Part shown: piece by piece, positions 10,137 through 23,000 of the stretch
Position numbering within the stretch: position 1 is the first letter of the stretch
How the letters are laid out: each line of letters begins with the position of its first letter
Origin: Symsagittifera roscoffensis
Taxonomy: Eukaryota > Xenacoelomorpha > Acoela > Convolutidae
Direction of reading: 5' to 3'
DNA: 58,655 nt
NCBI RefSeq assembly: GCF_963678635.1
Contig: NC_087068.1
Coordinates: 5,717,382 to 5,776,036, forward strand
Made by a program: the position numbers and the translations under genes
Notes under the pieces: generated by a model
The model's database searches: none
What the model was told of the DNA's origin: nothing
Seen by the model: the letters and a program-made list of their open reading frames with translations, nothing else

Positions 10137-11560
10137 CATGCTTACACAACTCATGCTTGTGCTTTCAGTAGCATAAGTGTGCATTAACTCTTATAGCGAG
10201 TATAAATAAGAGCATCACCAACTTTACTTTCCGATGTCCTTAGTTTATAGGAACGAGTTGTTTAAAAATGTTAAATCGAACGACAGAAATGATCTGGGTT
10301 GCTAGTATCAGAGCGATGCTCTTAAAATTTGGCTGTTCATCATTTCTTCAGAGTAGTCTTGTATTTTTTTTAATGATGAAATTTTCACGAAAGGAAAAAT
10401 TTTTTAAAAAAATGAACCCCCATTCCAAACGCTAGTTAAAACAACTTAATATCAGAATGTAGTAACGTATTAATTAAATGAACTGTGCAATAGTATAATA
10501 ACTTGGAAAGATTTTTGAGACGGATTAAATCATTATCAACGAGTAAATAGCACGAAGTGTAAGGCGAATTAAATGTCAATTTTCAAAATTTCGTGACTTC
10601 TTTTTTTTTGCTATTTCAAGTTTAAAAGACAAACAAAAAAATAATTTTCGTTCAGAATTTATTTACAGTAGCAACGCTCTTGACTGCATGCAAGATATCC
10701 GCATAGTTAAAAGCAATATTTTTACGACAGCGTGTAATTTTGAACCCAGTATTCACAGATATACTTTTCGAGATTTATTTTTACGCTCTACGCTAGCGAT
10801 TAGCCAAAGTTATCATTCATGCTTGTATTTTCAAAAGATGCAGAACAAATAATTTTCAAAAATTTGCTGCAGCGCCGTTTGCTGGTGTCGTCGCATAATT
10901 GCTAGAGCTCTTATGCTGCCATGCTTTTCTTGAAACTATGTATCGGGAAATGCTAAGTGAGCATGATACATGCAGATAGTTATTGTGGGGGACCGATCAG
11001 TTAGCAGACCAATATTTTAGCATAACAAGTGATAGGTGAGTTTTTTTAGCGTACCAGCGTTATAAAGTGACGCGTGATTGATTGACAGACTCAAAAGACG
11101 CTCAAGAAGCTTCATCAATTAAGACAATTATCTCACGATTTGTCAACAAAACTATAACTTCAAAAACACTACAGTCTAAATTAACGGCAAAACAAAAAAT
11201 AGCATGCACAAACACACTCGTGTTGAATTGAAGCGCAGCGGAGCAAGCGGTCGCGAATCGTCAATGCCGCGTTTGAACTTAGCTTTCTGACTATTTAATT
11301 GTTTTCAGTCTGTTAAAAAATTGTTCTGCTAAAAAACCGATGTGCTCAAAACCCTGGCACCGTTATTTTGGTGGTATCAGCAATTAGTGTCTTACAAAGC
11401 ATAAAGGCTGTTGACTTAGTTCTTTCTAAACTGCGGGGGTTGGAAACTAGAAGACAAGCTAACTTTTTGATCCTAAAGTAACTGAATTTAGACGTCAATT
11501 TGTGTGACAGTTGCTGACAGACCTAAATCAACTCTTAATTGATTAAAAGGTTACCCTACC
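10137..11560. other. Intergenic, nothing recognised
   Basis: AT-rich sequence without a convincing gene, RNA or repeat relationship to the rest of the window. Confidence 0.5.
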
Positions 11561-12366
11561 TCAAATCATGGGAGCCTAGGAAAAAAGACAACAAGCAAAT
11601 TAGACGACCGTAAAAAATGGGAATATGACGACAAATTGTTTTGAGTTTCTACAATAAGAACTGGGCCAACAACATTTTTCCGTTTCGAAGCAAACTACAA
11701 GAAGCAAATGTCAGAATTAATCTAAGTTTTTATTGTAAGGTAGTTATTAAACAATAAATCAAAAAAGTAAATTACATTTTTGAAATGCATAATTTATACA
11801 GCTGTGACATTAATAACCTGATTTGTGGTTGGACAACCAGTTTTTACTCAACCAAACGTTAATTGAAGTCTGTAAACAATTTTCACGCAATTTGCTCGCA
11901 AGTTGGGAGGCGTTCAACAGTGCCGAAGTACAGCAGTGCCGAAAAAGGCGGGAAAATTTCAGAATAATTCAAACTCATTTTCTAAAGAGCGAGAAATTAC
12001 TGACGCTAATTATCAAAGAAAATCACTCCAATTTCGGAGCCAAAACGTCTGCAACTGCAAATTAAACAATTATTTTTATGCCAAAACGTCTAAGTTGCAA
12101 ATTTTTTTTGCTCAAAATTTTAAAATTTCACTTAAAATTGTAAACGATTGCCGTTTAATTTTTGTTTGCCGCTTCTAAGATGTTGAAATTCGTTCAAAAT
12201 TTTGGCACTGTTGAACAAAGTTTTAATTTTCGGCCTTGTTGAACTAATTTTTTTTGGCACTGTTGTACTTCGGCACTGTTGTACTGCCACGCAAGTTTTC
12301 GTCTAAATTTTGTTATTTTGGTCGTCTAATTTGCTTGTCTTATTTCCTTAGCCCCCAAATCAGGTT
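11561..12366. mobile_element. Inverted-repeat element, ~806 bp, non-coding
   Basis: The outer arms 11561-11608 and 12320-12366 are reverse complements with small indels; the best stretch is AGCAAATTAGACGACC paired with GGTCGTCTAATTTGCT. Nested inside are more inverted pieces: a motif AACAGTGCCGAAGTACA at about 11918-11934 on the + strand and several copies on the - strand at 12200-12290. Open frames at 11823-12178 fall in these repeats and are not gene-like. No target duplication was found. Confidence 0.75.
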
Positions 12367-13987
12367 ATTATTTGTCACTGTTGTATTTTAAGCTTATTTT
12401 AAAAATAAACTGGACAGTTTTTGTTTAATGTTTAATAATAAGTTAATGATCATACTTTTGATGGACTCTGTGATAACAAATCGGGTCTGTGTTGTACGAA
12501 GAGTTAGTGTCTAATTGCAGTCATTTTAGGATAGTCTAATTTTTAAGGCTCATAGCGCGGAATAAAAATCACTTCTGATAGAGATTTCCGGAACTCAAAC
12601 CCATGTACTCCTAGACTTTTTTTCCGTCAGTTCTTATTTTAGCAATTTTGAATTTTTTTTATTTATTAGAATGAAACTACTTGAAACTCCCAAATCAAGA
12701 AATCCCAGCGTATCAATTTCAAGAAGGTTTCAACTGTTTTCAATTAGGTTATTGCTGGCATTGTTTTTTGTTTAGAATTGATTGTATTTTTCCCAATTTT
12801 TTGAAATATAAATTTTAGTTGATGTTGTCACATATGTAGAAGATAGTGACTTTTTATCGAAACTATGACATTTCAGTTAGCATTTGACTGATAATGTTTT
12901 TGTGTCAATAAACTGGTTTAAATTGCCGCTAGATTAGATTGAAAAACAATTTATTGTGATTATTTTCATTGTTATCATCGTTGATATTAACCTTTTGTAT
13001 TTATCTCAGTGTAAAAAAAAAATCAGTTTGGTAATTTTGCTTTTGAGTTCAGAAGTTTTGTTTTTGATTCCAGTATAGAACGACTAAAGCGAACGAGTAA
13101 AGTGATAAACTCTCAATTATGCTACAAAAACAAAGACTTTCGCCATGAAAAAAAAAGTAAAAAAAACTTCATATAGCGCTTCTTCGGCCGTGAAATAAAA
13201 AAAAAACTTAAAATAAATCAGTTGTTTTGTCATTTTTCGTTTTTTTTTTTAGTTTTTACGATTTATTTCTTCAAAAATTAATAGTAAATTGAAATCACCT
13301 CACGCACAAAAATCGTCGAAATTGGGATAATTTTTTTTTTCATCAGAAAACTATCACAAAAAAATTAGTTTGGTTGAACTGAAAGAAGTTCAAAGAAATT
13401 TGGAAAAACTTGCTGACAATCTGCCCTCTTGAAAAACTCTAGGTCGGCGTCGGGTACCACACAAAATTCTTCTTTTTTGGGTATAATTCTGAATCTAATT
13501 CGGCCAGAGCCAAACGAAGAATGTTCAAAAATTATATGTTTGAATCCCAATCCAAAGTAGTTTTGGCAGACTCCATTAGAAGGTGAGCTTTTTAAATAAG
13601 TGCAATATGCTTTTCAGTTGATCTGATATGTGAAAATCTTTTTCTATTGTTCGCAAATCTAAAATAATTGTCCTCTGCATGTCAAAGTGAAACCATGCTG
13701 AAGCTTGATTGTTCTGTATTCATTCATCGTTTATAATTCACCTGTTTTGAAGAGCGATAGCAGTTTTTCTGCTCTATAATTTATTCACCATTTTGCATTG
13801 GAGTTGTATTAACGTCATAATAATACTAAATGCGTTAGTTTTCAGTTGGCAATTCCAACGCTATAGCACAAACAAGTACAACGCTATATCAAAGCACCAT
13901 AGAAGAAAAAGAATTTATTTTTTTTCTCTGTCCTGTTTTTTTTGCTGCTCTGCGTGCCCGTTTATTTACCTTGCTGCTGGATAAAAA
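12367..13987. other. Intergenic; upstream region of the TIR gene
   Basis: AT-rich with long A and T runs around 13010-13340. No gene is recognised. A donor-like AAG|GTGAGC lies at about 13580-13588, after a short open stretch that could be a noncoding first exon, but no partner is evident. Confidence 0.4.
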
Positions 13988-14045
13988 ATGGACACTGAGG
14001 TGGAGAAATTGTTATCCGCTATTGAGACGCAATTGAGGAAAGGAG
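13988..14045 (+). CDS. TIR gene exon 1 (inferred; residues 1-19)
   Basis: ATG in a good context (AAAAATGG) opens MDTEVEKLLSAIETQLRKG and stops at GGAG|GTAATT, leaving one base. That base plus the two at the start of the 21000 exon make Glu20, giving a continuous amphipathic helix-like stretch. It is the only upstream candidate I found with the right phase, but it is 6.95 kb away. Confidence 0.55.
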
Positions 14046-17000
14046 GTAATTTAAAGCTTTTTTTTGAGCTTCAATTGAAGCAAAATTTGCTACAGTCCTG
14101 ATTTAAATTATCGGGACTGAATTAATTAAATCTGAAACTTCCATCATTTTTTTCTCAAATTCTGCTAAGTTCGGACAAAAACTGAAATGAACAAAAGCTG
14201 CTTAAAACTTAACCAAAAACAAAAATTATTGTAATTTTTTCTGCCGATTTTGCCTCAAAAGGTTTTCTGGAATTTGTTTTGTTTCTATAATTTTGATAGA
14301 TATACAAAGTATAGATTTTTTTTTCATTTTCCAATGGTTAAATTCAGTTCATGATTTCCTGGTTTTTCTGCACGCCAACACTTTCTATTAGAGAAAAAAA
14401 CTTTTCAAATAACAAAAATGCCGCCTTAAATTTTCACTTTTTTCGGATGCATGGTTTCTGATTTTTTTTTTTTAGTTCTATAAGGACATGTAAATAATTT
14501 TAGTTTAATGTTTAATTTTGTTTGCTGTGTTTTAACATTGAACAATTTTTATGAAATCAATTCAAGTTGATGGCATAGCGCATAGGTCATTTTTTGTAGT
14601 GTTTTTTTAAATTTCCCCTACGGGTTCCTTTATTCCTTGTTATCTGTTTTTGTTGTGATGAAGCTCTCATAAAACTGCGTATCAACTTTGTTTTTGATAA
14701 ATTTTTTATTATTAGGTTTTTTTAATGGATTTTCTTCAATTTTTTTTTTGCGGAAATTTTTGCAATTTTTTTTCCAAATCTTATCATGTTTTTTTTTGCG
14801 GAAATTTTTGCAATTTTTTTTTCAAATCTTATCATGTTTTATGCCAAATACGGGAGAAGAAATGTTCTTATCTTAACTGCTCCTGCAGAAAATGCAGTTT
14901 ATTTGGATGCAAAATGTTAAGCAAAAGAACTCAGTTTAATTAGGAAATTTTTTATCTTGACGTTTCGACCAATAAGTTTCTTTCTTATCAATTCATCTAT
15001 TGGTTATGAGAAAAAATGAATATAGTTAATGTATCTTAAATCCTCTTTATGCTGTAGGTTTATCCTTATGTTGTATTTTTTTTATAACAACTGCAGGAAA
15101 AATCTTCAAAATTTTGGCCTTCAATTTCTTAAACAGAATTTATGTAAGCTTTTCGTTTGAGACACTTTATCTTTTGATTTCTGGCTTTTTTTGCAAAGGA
15201 TCCTTAGCTTCTGTCTTAGATTTTGAATTTCTTCTAATCACCTTCTTAGGATGAAAAATTTTCAGAAAATCAATGGAGTTTTCAGCTAAAAATTTGAATG
15301 AAGTTATTTTTTTTTTGTATTCTATTTACGGTAAAAAATTGTTCTAGAAAATACCCTCTATACTTTTGCTACCAAATATGCTTTTTTTCTGAACATTTTC
15401 AAAACTTCTTCAATATCAGACTACAAGCACAAACGATAAAATTGAAAAAAATTTTTTTTTAGTTTTGCGATAACCAAGGGTATTGCGAACGGGTACTGGA
15501 CTTTTTCCCCGTAATTAATTTTGTCCACAGGACTCATCTGGACGTCTGGACTCATCTCTACATTGTTTAATTATGTGTTCAAATTTCTTAGCGTTCCTGG
15601 CCAACTTAGCTCGCAGGTAACGAATATGCCTTGGACGGCAAAGGTCCTGGGTTCGAGTCTGACCAGACCTTTTTTCAAACGGAAATATCTCTTTGGAAAG
15701 AAAAATATCGGCCAATTGTTTGCCTGCTTAACTGCTGTCGGTTTAGTTGTCACATCTTGGAATTGTTTTTTTTTCTTTTTCTTGAAAACTATCTCTCTCA
15801 AATGTGCGTTTTTGGTTTCAATGGATAGATTTCAAAGGATAGTTCCTATGGATGAAAAGCTCCCCTACATATGTGGTTACGACCATTTTTTTGCAAATAA
15901 AGTTATGGCCCGCGGAGTAGTTAAATTTTTGATTTTTGACCGTTTTGTGGATCTTTTGACTTTTCTCAAAAACTAACCTCTAAAATCTGATTTTGTGAGT
16001 TTGATGAGATAACAGGTATTGGGTTGCTCTTCTGCATTAGCGGACGCTTACAAAAAGTTTTACACAACTCGTTATAGCCCTCTGAAAAGTCAAATTTTGA
16101 TTTTTTTTGGCCGTTTTTCTAAGTTTTTTGAATTATCTCCTATAAATCTCCTATTTGAAAAATTACCCTGTCCTACCTGATATTTTGGTTTCAATTCTCA
16201 GAAGAGACTTTGGGAAAATCAATTGCTTATGCGACTACCTACAATTTTTTTGACTACGAAAGTCTTGCTCCTCGGAAAAGTAAAAATTATGATTTTGTGA
16301 CAGTTTTTTTTGGAAGCTTTTTCATTTTTCTCGAAAACTACTCTCCCAAATCTGAGATTTTGGGTTCAATCGAAATAACAGGTTGCGTGAGTCCCTTCTG
16401 AATAATGTTTCTGCTAAATTTTTTCGCACAAAAAGCTATGATTCTCGGAATCGTCAAATTTTTGATTTGTTGACCAATTTTTTTACCTTCCTCGCTAACT
16501 ATCCTCTCAAACCTGATATTATATGTTTATTCGATTAAACAGGTTGTTGAAAGCTTAACTTCAAACCAGTTATGCCCAGTTTGCTTAAAGAAGTTTATGT
16601 TCTTCAAACAAGTCAAAGTTTTAAATCTTCGCCAGCATTTTGGAAACATTTCCGCAAAAACTACCGGTCCAATTTCCAGGTTGTGATCAAAAAGAAACCC
16701 GGCTTTGGAAATTTTTTCCGCTTGAGCGGCTATAACTTGTTTTTGCAGAAAAACGTTATGAACTTTGGAAAGTTTATTGAACATTTTCAAGAACTTTCGA
16801 CCGCTTTGAAGAAAGTTTTGAATTTTCTTAAATTTTTCACAATCAAATCTGAGATAAAAACTTCTATTGAAAGATCCGGTTGCGACAACTGTTCCTGCAG
16901 AAGCAACGGTTCCTTAATTTTTTGTTAGAGAAATGTTATCTCCTTGGGAAAATTGATTTTATCAAAATTTCTTACTCTTCTCACTTATTTTAGTAGCGAA

Positions 17001-20000
17001 ACAACTAATGTTTTAAGCAAAGTTCACTTTTTGAAATCACACTTTTCGTGCCTTATCACTATAGCAAACTCATTCATTATTAAACCCGTACCTCCAGCTT
17101 CAACTGGCCTTGTAGTTGGTTTTTATTGAGACTTAACGAAAAATTTGGTTCACCATGTTTTTTTCAATATCCTAAAGTTTCTTCCTCTAATGTTTTTTTT
17201 AAAAATGTTTGTATTGCATTGCTAGTAGTGCAAAGCTCTGCTTCGCCTCTGGGTTAATTTTTTTCTACTGTAGTGGTCAGTGTGTGCTACATGCACAGCA
17301 GTTGTCTATCCTTGTTCCTACCTGTTTTTTGAAATTTGATACAACAATCCATAATATTTGGCATGCTCTTCGACGGCAAAACTTCGAAGCTAATCAATTT
17401 CTTCTGGTTAAACAAAATTTGTTTTTCTATTTTTAACGCCATTCGAGTCAGGGCCGTTTTTTAAAATCTTGTGTACATTCAGCATTAGTTTATTTCCCCG
17501 AAGCCGTATTTCATCATATCCTAGGTTTTTGATGCATAACTCCTAGTTTGGTGTGTGAGCTTCAGAGAACATATGACAAAACTATGTCTGGTTTTGAAAT
17601 AAATACAGTGAAGCATTACTGTTTTGACTTTCGAACACGCGCGGAAAGTTTATGCTTTGTTTGCATTTTTACGATATTTTTCGAAGTTTTAACTAGAAAT
17701 TTTTTCCGGATTTTTTTATCGTCTGAAAAGTACTGATATCCTGAGATTAATATTCATTCAATTATCATCATTTTTGGTAGTGTTATAGGAATTTGATAAA
17801 TACCAATAAAGCCAAAATTGATACTTACAATGATAATAAACTTGCAGTATATTTCGTGCCATTTGAGCTTAAGCGGTAAAATGAGTCATTCCAAATTGAT
17901 TTGAGGCAAGCAAGTTGCTCTCTATATTACGAACCCTTAGAAGATGCTTTTCTTACCAAAACGTTTGGATGAAGGTAGAGGGCAGTCGAATGATTAAGGC
18001 TTTAGCCTGATGTACGAGCAGTGTTGTTGCAATGGAATATCGTTTTTTTTAAAAACAAACACAATATTTCGTTGCAGCAAGACTGCTCATATATCAGGTC
18101 AAAGCCATGAATGTTTCGACTGCCTTCTATTTCAATCACAAGTTTTTGGTCAGACAAAAAATTTTTCAATTGTTTTCTAATTTTTTATCAACAACACCAG
18201 CAACTGTACACATGTAATTTAAAATCTAGCTGCAATTTTTCTTTCTATAAAAAATTAAGAAACCCAAATTTTAAATCTCCTCCTTTTACGTTTTCGACTG
18301 TGTGTCTTAGTTTTTTAGTATTCTTTTAGCAAATTCAGTTGCAGTCTTAAAAATATCCTTTTTTTTCCAAGGTACAGTTTTAGAATTTCTGTTCCAACAA
18401 TTTTAACTTTCCAGCTGATTGCTAAGTTATATTCCAGCTAAATTTTACAATACAGGTGCACTATTGCTGGCGTTGATAACGAAGTTACGTTGATCACAAA
18501 GTGATATATAGAAAACTTGAACAGTAAACTGCTATAAAAATTGAAAAGTGAAGACAAATTGGGAAAGTAGTTTGTAACAGAAAATAAATTAGGTGAATTG
18601 CACTTGAAAAAAATTGATAAGTAACAAATTGATATTGCCAAAATGTAAACCTCAAGCCGTATTGAAGCCAATCAATGCAATACTCAAATTGGATTAAAAT
18701 ATTGGTAAAAACTTACAGCTTAACTGACTAAGAAATTAGATAACTTATTGAGTTACCAAATTAGTTGAACACATTCTTAATTCAACAAGTAGCAACCACA
18801 TTTAAACATAGAAATATTCATATATTTTTGAAACAATAAAATTTCAGTTTTGCAAAAAAAAAATCCCAATTGAGTTGTAATCATTTCTTTTTTTCTTGAG
18901 TTGCAGGAGGAATTGAAAAAACTATCGGTAACACATGGGCTGAATATGCTGCTTAGCATGCTCTTTCTCGCTGGCTTTTGTCTATCTCTACATCTCTAGT
19001 GATAAGTTAGTCTGAACAGCAAGCACTCGACAAAAGAGAATTGCTGTGAAATATTTTTATGAATATTCGGATGAAAAAATTAAAATAATTGAATTCCACG
19101 CTCAATGTCGTACAGTTTCCCTAAAATGTCGCAAAATTTCAGAGAGTCATCCCCGAACCATTAGGTGTACCATCAATCCAGTCCTGCTTCAGGGCTGAAG
19201 ATCATTCTTTGAACTTTAATCAGACCTGTTTGCGACAATGCGGCTTAGGGGATAAAGTTAACTTGGTTACTGATACAAGTTGTTCTTTTCAGCCAATCGG
19301 AAACCAAACGAAATAGTTCACATGGTCGTTCACATGGAGTTTGTTCAGCCGAAATTAAAATGTTTCCAGTTGCTTCCATAAAAATCTTTTTTTTTGCCCA
19401 TCGGTGTAATTACAGTATTATTGATTAATTTTTCAGCAATTTTGGCCAAAAAACTGTGAACATAGTCCTGTTTGTAAATTTTATGTGAAACTGTAACAAT
19501 TTTCGACAAATTTTGAAGTTTTCTGTGGTATTTTTGAGTTTTTCAAAAGGATATGAGGAAGGCATGCAGCAAGTGAGGCTAGACAAAATAAATACCTAAG
19601 TATCATATTTTTTTTTCCAAAAGAAATGATTGACGAGCGAACGCACCTCAAAAAATTTAAAATTTCGTTTATGGCAAAACTCTATCATGATTGCATCAAA
19701 CGCCATCACAAACGCTTTGTTCCATCAAAACTTTTTTGTGTTATGATGTTTTGTTTGCGGTGTGGGTGGTTGTGTGTTAAAGTTTAAATTGTTTTGTGGA
19801 GCTTGCCAAAGAACTGATAGTGTTTTTTTATTCGGTTTGCAGATTAATTTGCTCATATTTTTGCTTGATGTGGGTATTACAAATGTGAGTACACAAAAGT
19901 GGGTATTAAACAAAAACTAGACAATAAAATAAGAAACAAAGGGTCACTAAATGGACCAAGTGATTGATCTCTCTCCAGTTTGGTTTGAGGAGATTAGGTT

Positions 20001-23000
20001 AACTTGGTTACTGATACAAATTGTTTTTTTTTTCAGCCAATCAAAAACCAAACGCAAACTTGAATCAAATTGTTGACATGGTGTGAGTTTGTTAAGCAAA
20101 AATTAAATGTTTCCGATGTGCTTCCATTAAAAGCTTTGTTTTTTCTTATCGGTGTAATTACAGAAATATTGATAATTTTTTCCACACTTTTGATCGAAAG
20201 AATACTGTTCACAGGCAGGGTCCAAATAATTTTTGTTTGATATTGGGGCAACTGTAAAATTTATGATTTTCTTTTAGTGCTAAATTTTCAGATGAACGCA
20301 CACAATTTTTTAGAAACGACGACTAGCCTTGATTGGAATAATTATTAGTTTTTCTTGATATCTATTTAAGCACAGTTTTTCGTTTTTTTTTGTTTTTTTT
20401 TCTTGTGTATTTATGTTTGCGCTAGTTTCTCCTTTAGTAGATTTCTAGTAGTTTCTAGTAGATAGGTTTAAGCTAAAACTGAAGTGAGTTAAGGCAGTAT
20501 TTGAAGTGGCTTAAGTTAAGGTTCAGGTATGAGGACTTTTTTCTTAAACGTTGAGGCAACTTAAGATACTTTTTAAGGTAAATTATCCCAAGGTTGAGAT
20601 GAAGGCTTTTCATTTCTGCTATGTACTGCAGTTTTCAACAAATCAGATAACATTCATTCAAAAGTCGTGTGGAACAAACTCAATCCTAGTTTAAAAAACC
20701 TTAACATTCTGATTCAGACAACATGCAGAAGTTTCGAGAATCTTTTCTACATGTTTGCCAAAACTGGTTGAATTTTATATGATACTCAGAAAAAATTAGC
20801 TTGTTCATTTCATTGGTTGGTTTTTAATAAAACTTCTGAGGCTTCAGTTTAGTAGTGAACTACTGGAAAGGAATGTAGCAACATTGTTTTGATTTTAAAC
20901 TATTCTCCTAGCAACATTTCACCAATGATTGTGTTTTATCAACTTTGAATGGTCAGAATTGGAATGGTAAATATTAAAGTGCTTGTGCTTAAGGGGCAGA
21001 GCTTGGAAACTTGACAGCTCTACGGAAGACCCTGTACAACAAGGCATCGACTGCCAACTTCCCGAGGAAGGGGGACAAGATTTACGCCAAGTACTTCAAG
21101 CACCAGTTCTTCCCCGCCACCATCGACTCCTTCGACCCCCAGTCGCACACCTTCCACATCACGTGGGACGATGGGGACACGGAGGGGCGGGTGGTGAGTG
21201 TGACTGACGTAGCCCTCGACAGGGTACCAGGTAAGATACCCGTTCTACCACTTCCAGACACTACAAAACACTAACAAAAAACACCGGACAAAGTTATAGT
21301 TTACGATACCAAATCATCAAGTGGTCAAAAAAGACAATGGCTAAAAGAAATGACGGTCCAAATTAAGCTTACACCAAGCTTTTAACTCCCAATCGTTTCT
21401 AAACTCAGAAACGGGAAAGGTCTATTCGGGAACCTTCTTAGAAAAACTTCGAAAGAGTGAAACAAATTGTAGGGTAAAAATGTCCGTCTTGTGGAGAGAA
21501 TTTTTTTTCTGTTTAAAAAGAAGGGATCCAATCTGTGGTCCATCATCCAGAATATGCAACAAATTGTTATGTTTTTTTGGGTATATGATATATTACTGTA
21601 TCTGTTATCAGAATCAAATACAATCGGCGTGGGATCCAACGTCTTGTTCGCTCAGGGCTATTACGGCAAAAAGGGGGACAAGTTCTCCGGCTATCGCTGG
21701 CACATGGGCAAAGTGACGAATATTGTGAAACAGAAGGATGGAACCAGTCTCTATGACGGAGTGCACGCTTATGGCGAGGGAGATGGAAAATGGGTCACCT
21801 ATAAAGACTATGATTTCAATTTTTCCAAACTGAATTTGGATCAGTTTCGGGTGTCTCCCAATGCGCTGGATGCTTTCGGCGTAACTGATGTTGCAACGCC
21901 AAGTAAGGCTAATTTACCCGCAGTTGACATTTTTGTTTGCTACTCGGACGAAAATACAAAAAACAATTCGGATGCAGTTAACCCCATCAAAATTATTCAA
22001 GAACTTGAGTCTTCGCTGAAGGTGAAAACGAACTTGAAAGTGCGCAACCCGACTCTGGGCGATGTTGCAATCATGATTGGATCTGCGAAAGTGTTCATTG
22101 CGTTCATTTCGAATGAGTTTGCCAATGATGAGAAATGCCAACAGCAGTTCCAGTATGCCAAAAAGTCCAAAGGTATCCCAGTGATTCCGGTGGTTGTGGG
22201 ACATGGCTTCGACTGGACTCGAACTGTCGTAGGTCTATTAATAGCTGGAGAACTATACATCCACTTCAAAGACGACTTAGTGTTCAAACAGAAACTAGAA
22301 GATCTCAAAATGTCAGCTCAGAAATGTCTTTCTGAAGCTACCCACGAGGGACCGACAGAGATTGCAAATGAGCCCACAAAACCCTGCGATGGGTTCATCA
22401 GTTACTGCTGGTCAAACTCACTCATGTGTAAAAAGGCAAACGAAGTCAGTTTGGTCAAAGGTCATGAGCTGGCTGACCCGAGGAGGATCAAACATGATTT
22501 AGAGAGTAGATTAGAGGGCCGCAAACTATGGCTGGATGTGGAGCAATTAGGAACAGCCAATCAGAATGAGGGAAACGCAAGCATGTTTGAACAAATTGCA
22601 CATGGACTGGCGGACAGTAAAGTCATCATCTCATTTATAAGTTCAGAGTACAGTCAAAGTGCAAACTGCAACATGGAATTCAATCACGCTGTGAAGACTA
22701 TGGGAAAGCCGACTATTCCGATCATTGTGGGGGAGAGGATGTCGGATGAGTGGACTCGCACCCAAGTGGGCATGGTGCTCGGAGAAATCGAGGCTAGAGG
22801 AGCCAGCAGTGCCAGGATAGATCTGAGAGATGTACGTACAGGCACTGATTTCGATTTTCGTAAAAGTTTGTTTTTCGAAAGGCAGACACTGATTTTTATC
22901 CTAACAATGCACAAATTTTGGATAGGTTCTTTTGATTTAAAGTATGCAAAACTACCGTGGTAAAACATAAAAGTCACAATGAGCTTTTTAATTTACGCTA

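Larger units (their letters stand above)
14046..20999 (+). other. Putative TIR-gene intron 1 (6954 bp), repeat-bearing
   Basis: GT at 14046, AG at 20998-20999. It holds a short tandem duplication (14.75 kb), a tRNA-like head (15.6 kb), degenerate tandem modules (15.8-16.9 kb), an inverted-repeat hairpin (18.0 kb) and a pair of direct repeats (19.25 and 19.99 kb). The stretches 14046-14740, 16900-17980, 18125-19250 and 20266-20999 show nothing I can identify. Confidence 0.5.

Noticed and set aside
11823-12178. Open frames inside the inverted-repeat element
   Set aside because: They follow inverted repeat units, show no motifs and are not conserved between the arms.
13365-13590. Possible 5' exon ending in a good AAG|GTGAGC donor, with short open frames on both strands
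   Set aside because: No start codon or matching acceptor links it to the TIR gene; kept only as a note in the upstream region.
15597-15666. Functional tRNA gene
   Set aside because: The anticodon loop has six bases and the D arm does not pair, despite a good B box.
15521-15976. 151-codon open frame
   Set aside because: It runs through the tRNA-like head and degenerate tandem modules; composition follows the repeat.
16572-16928. 118-codon open frame
   Set aside because: Overlaps decayed tandem modules and has no family-like motifs.
22832-22963. Continuation of the TIR frame past the donor to a stop
   Set aside because: The splice to 29526 restores the last TIR helix, and the read-through sequence does not resemble it. 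Kept only as a possible alternative isoform.
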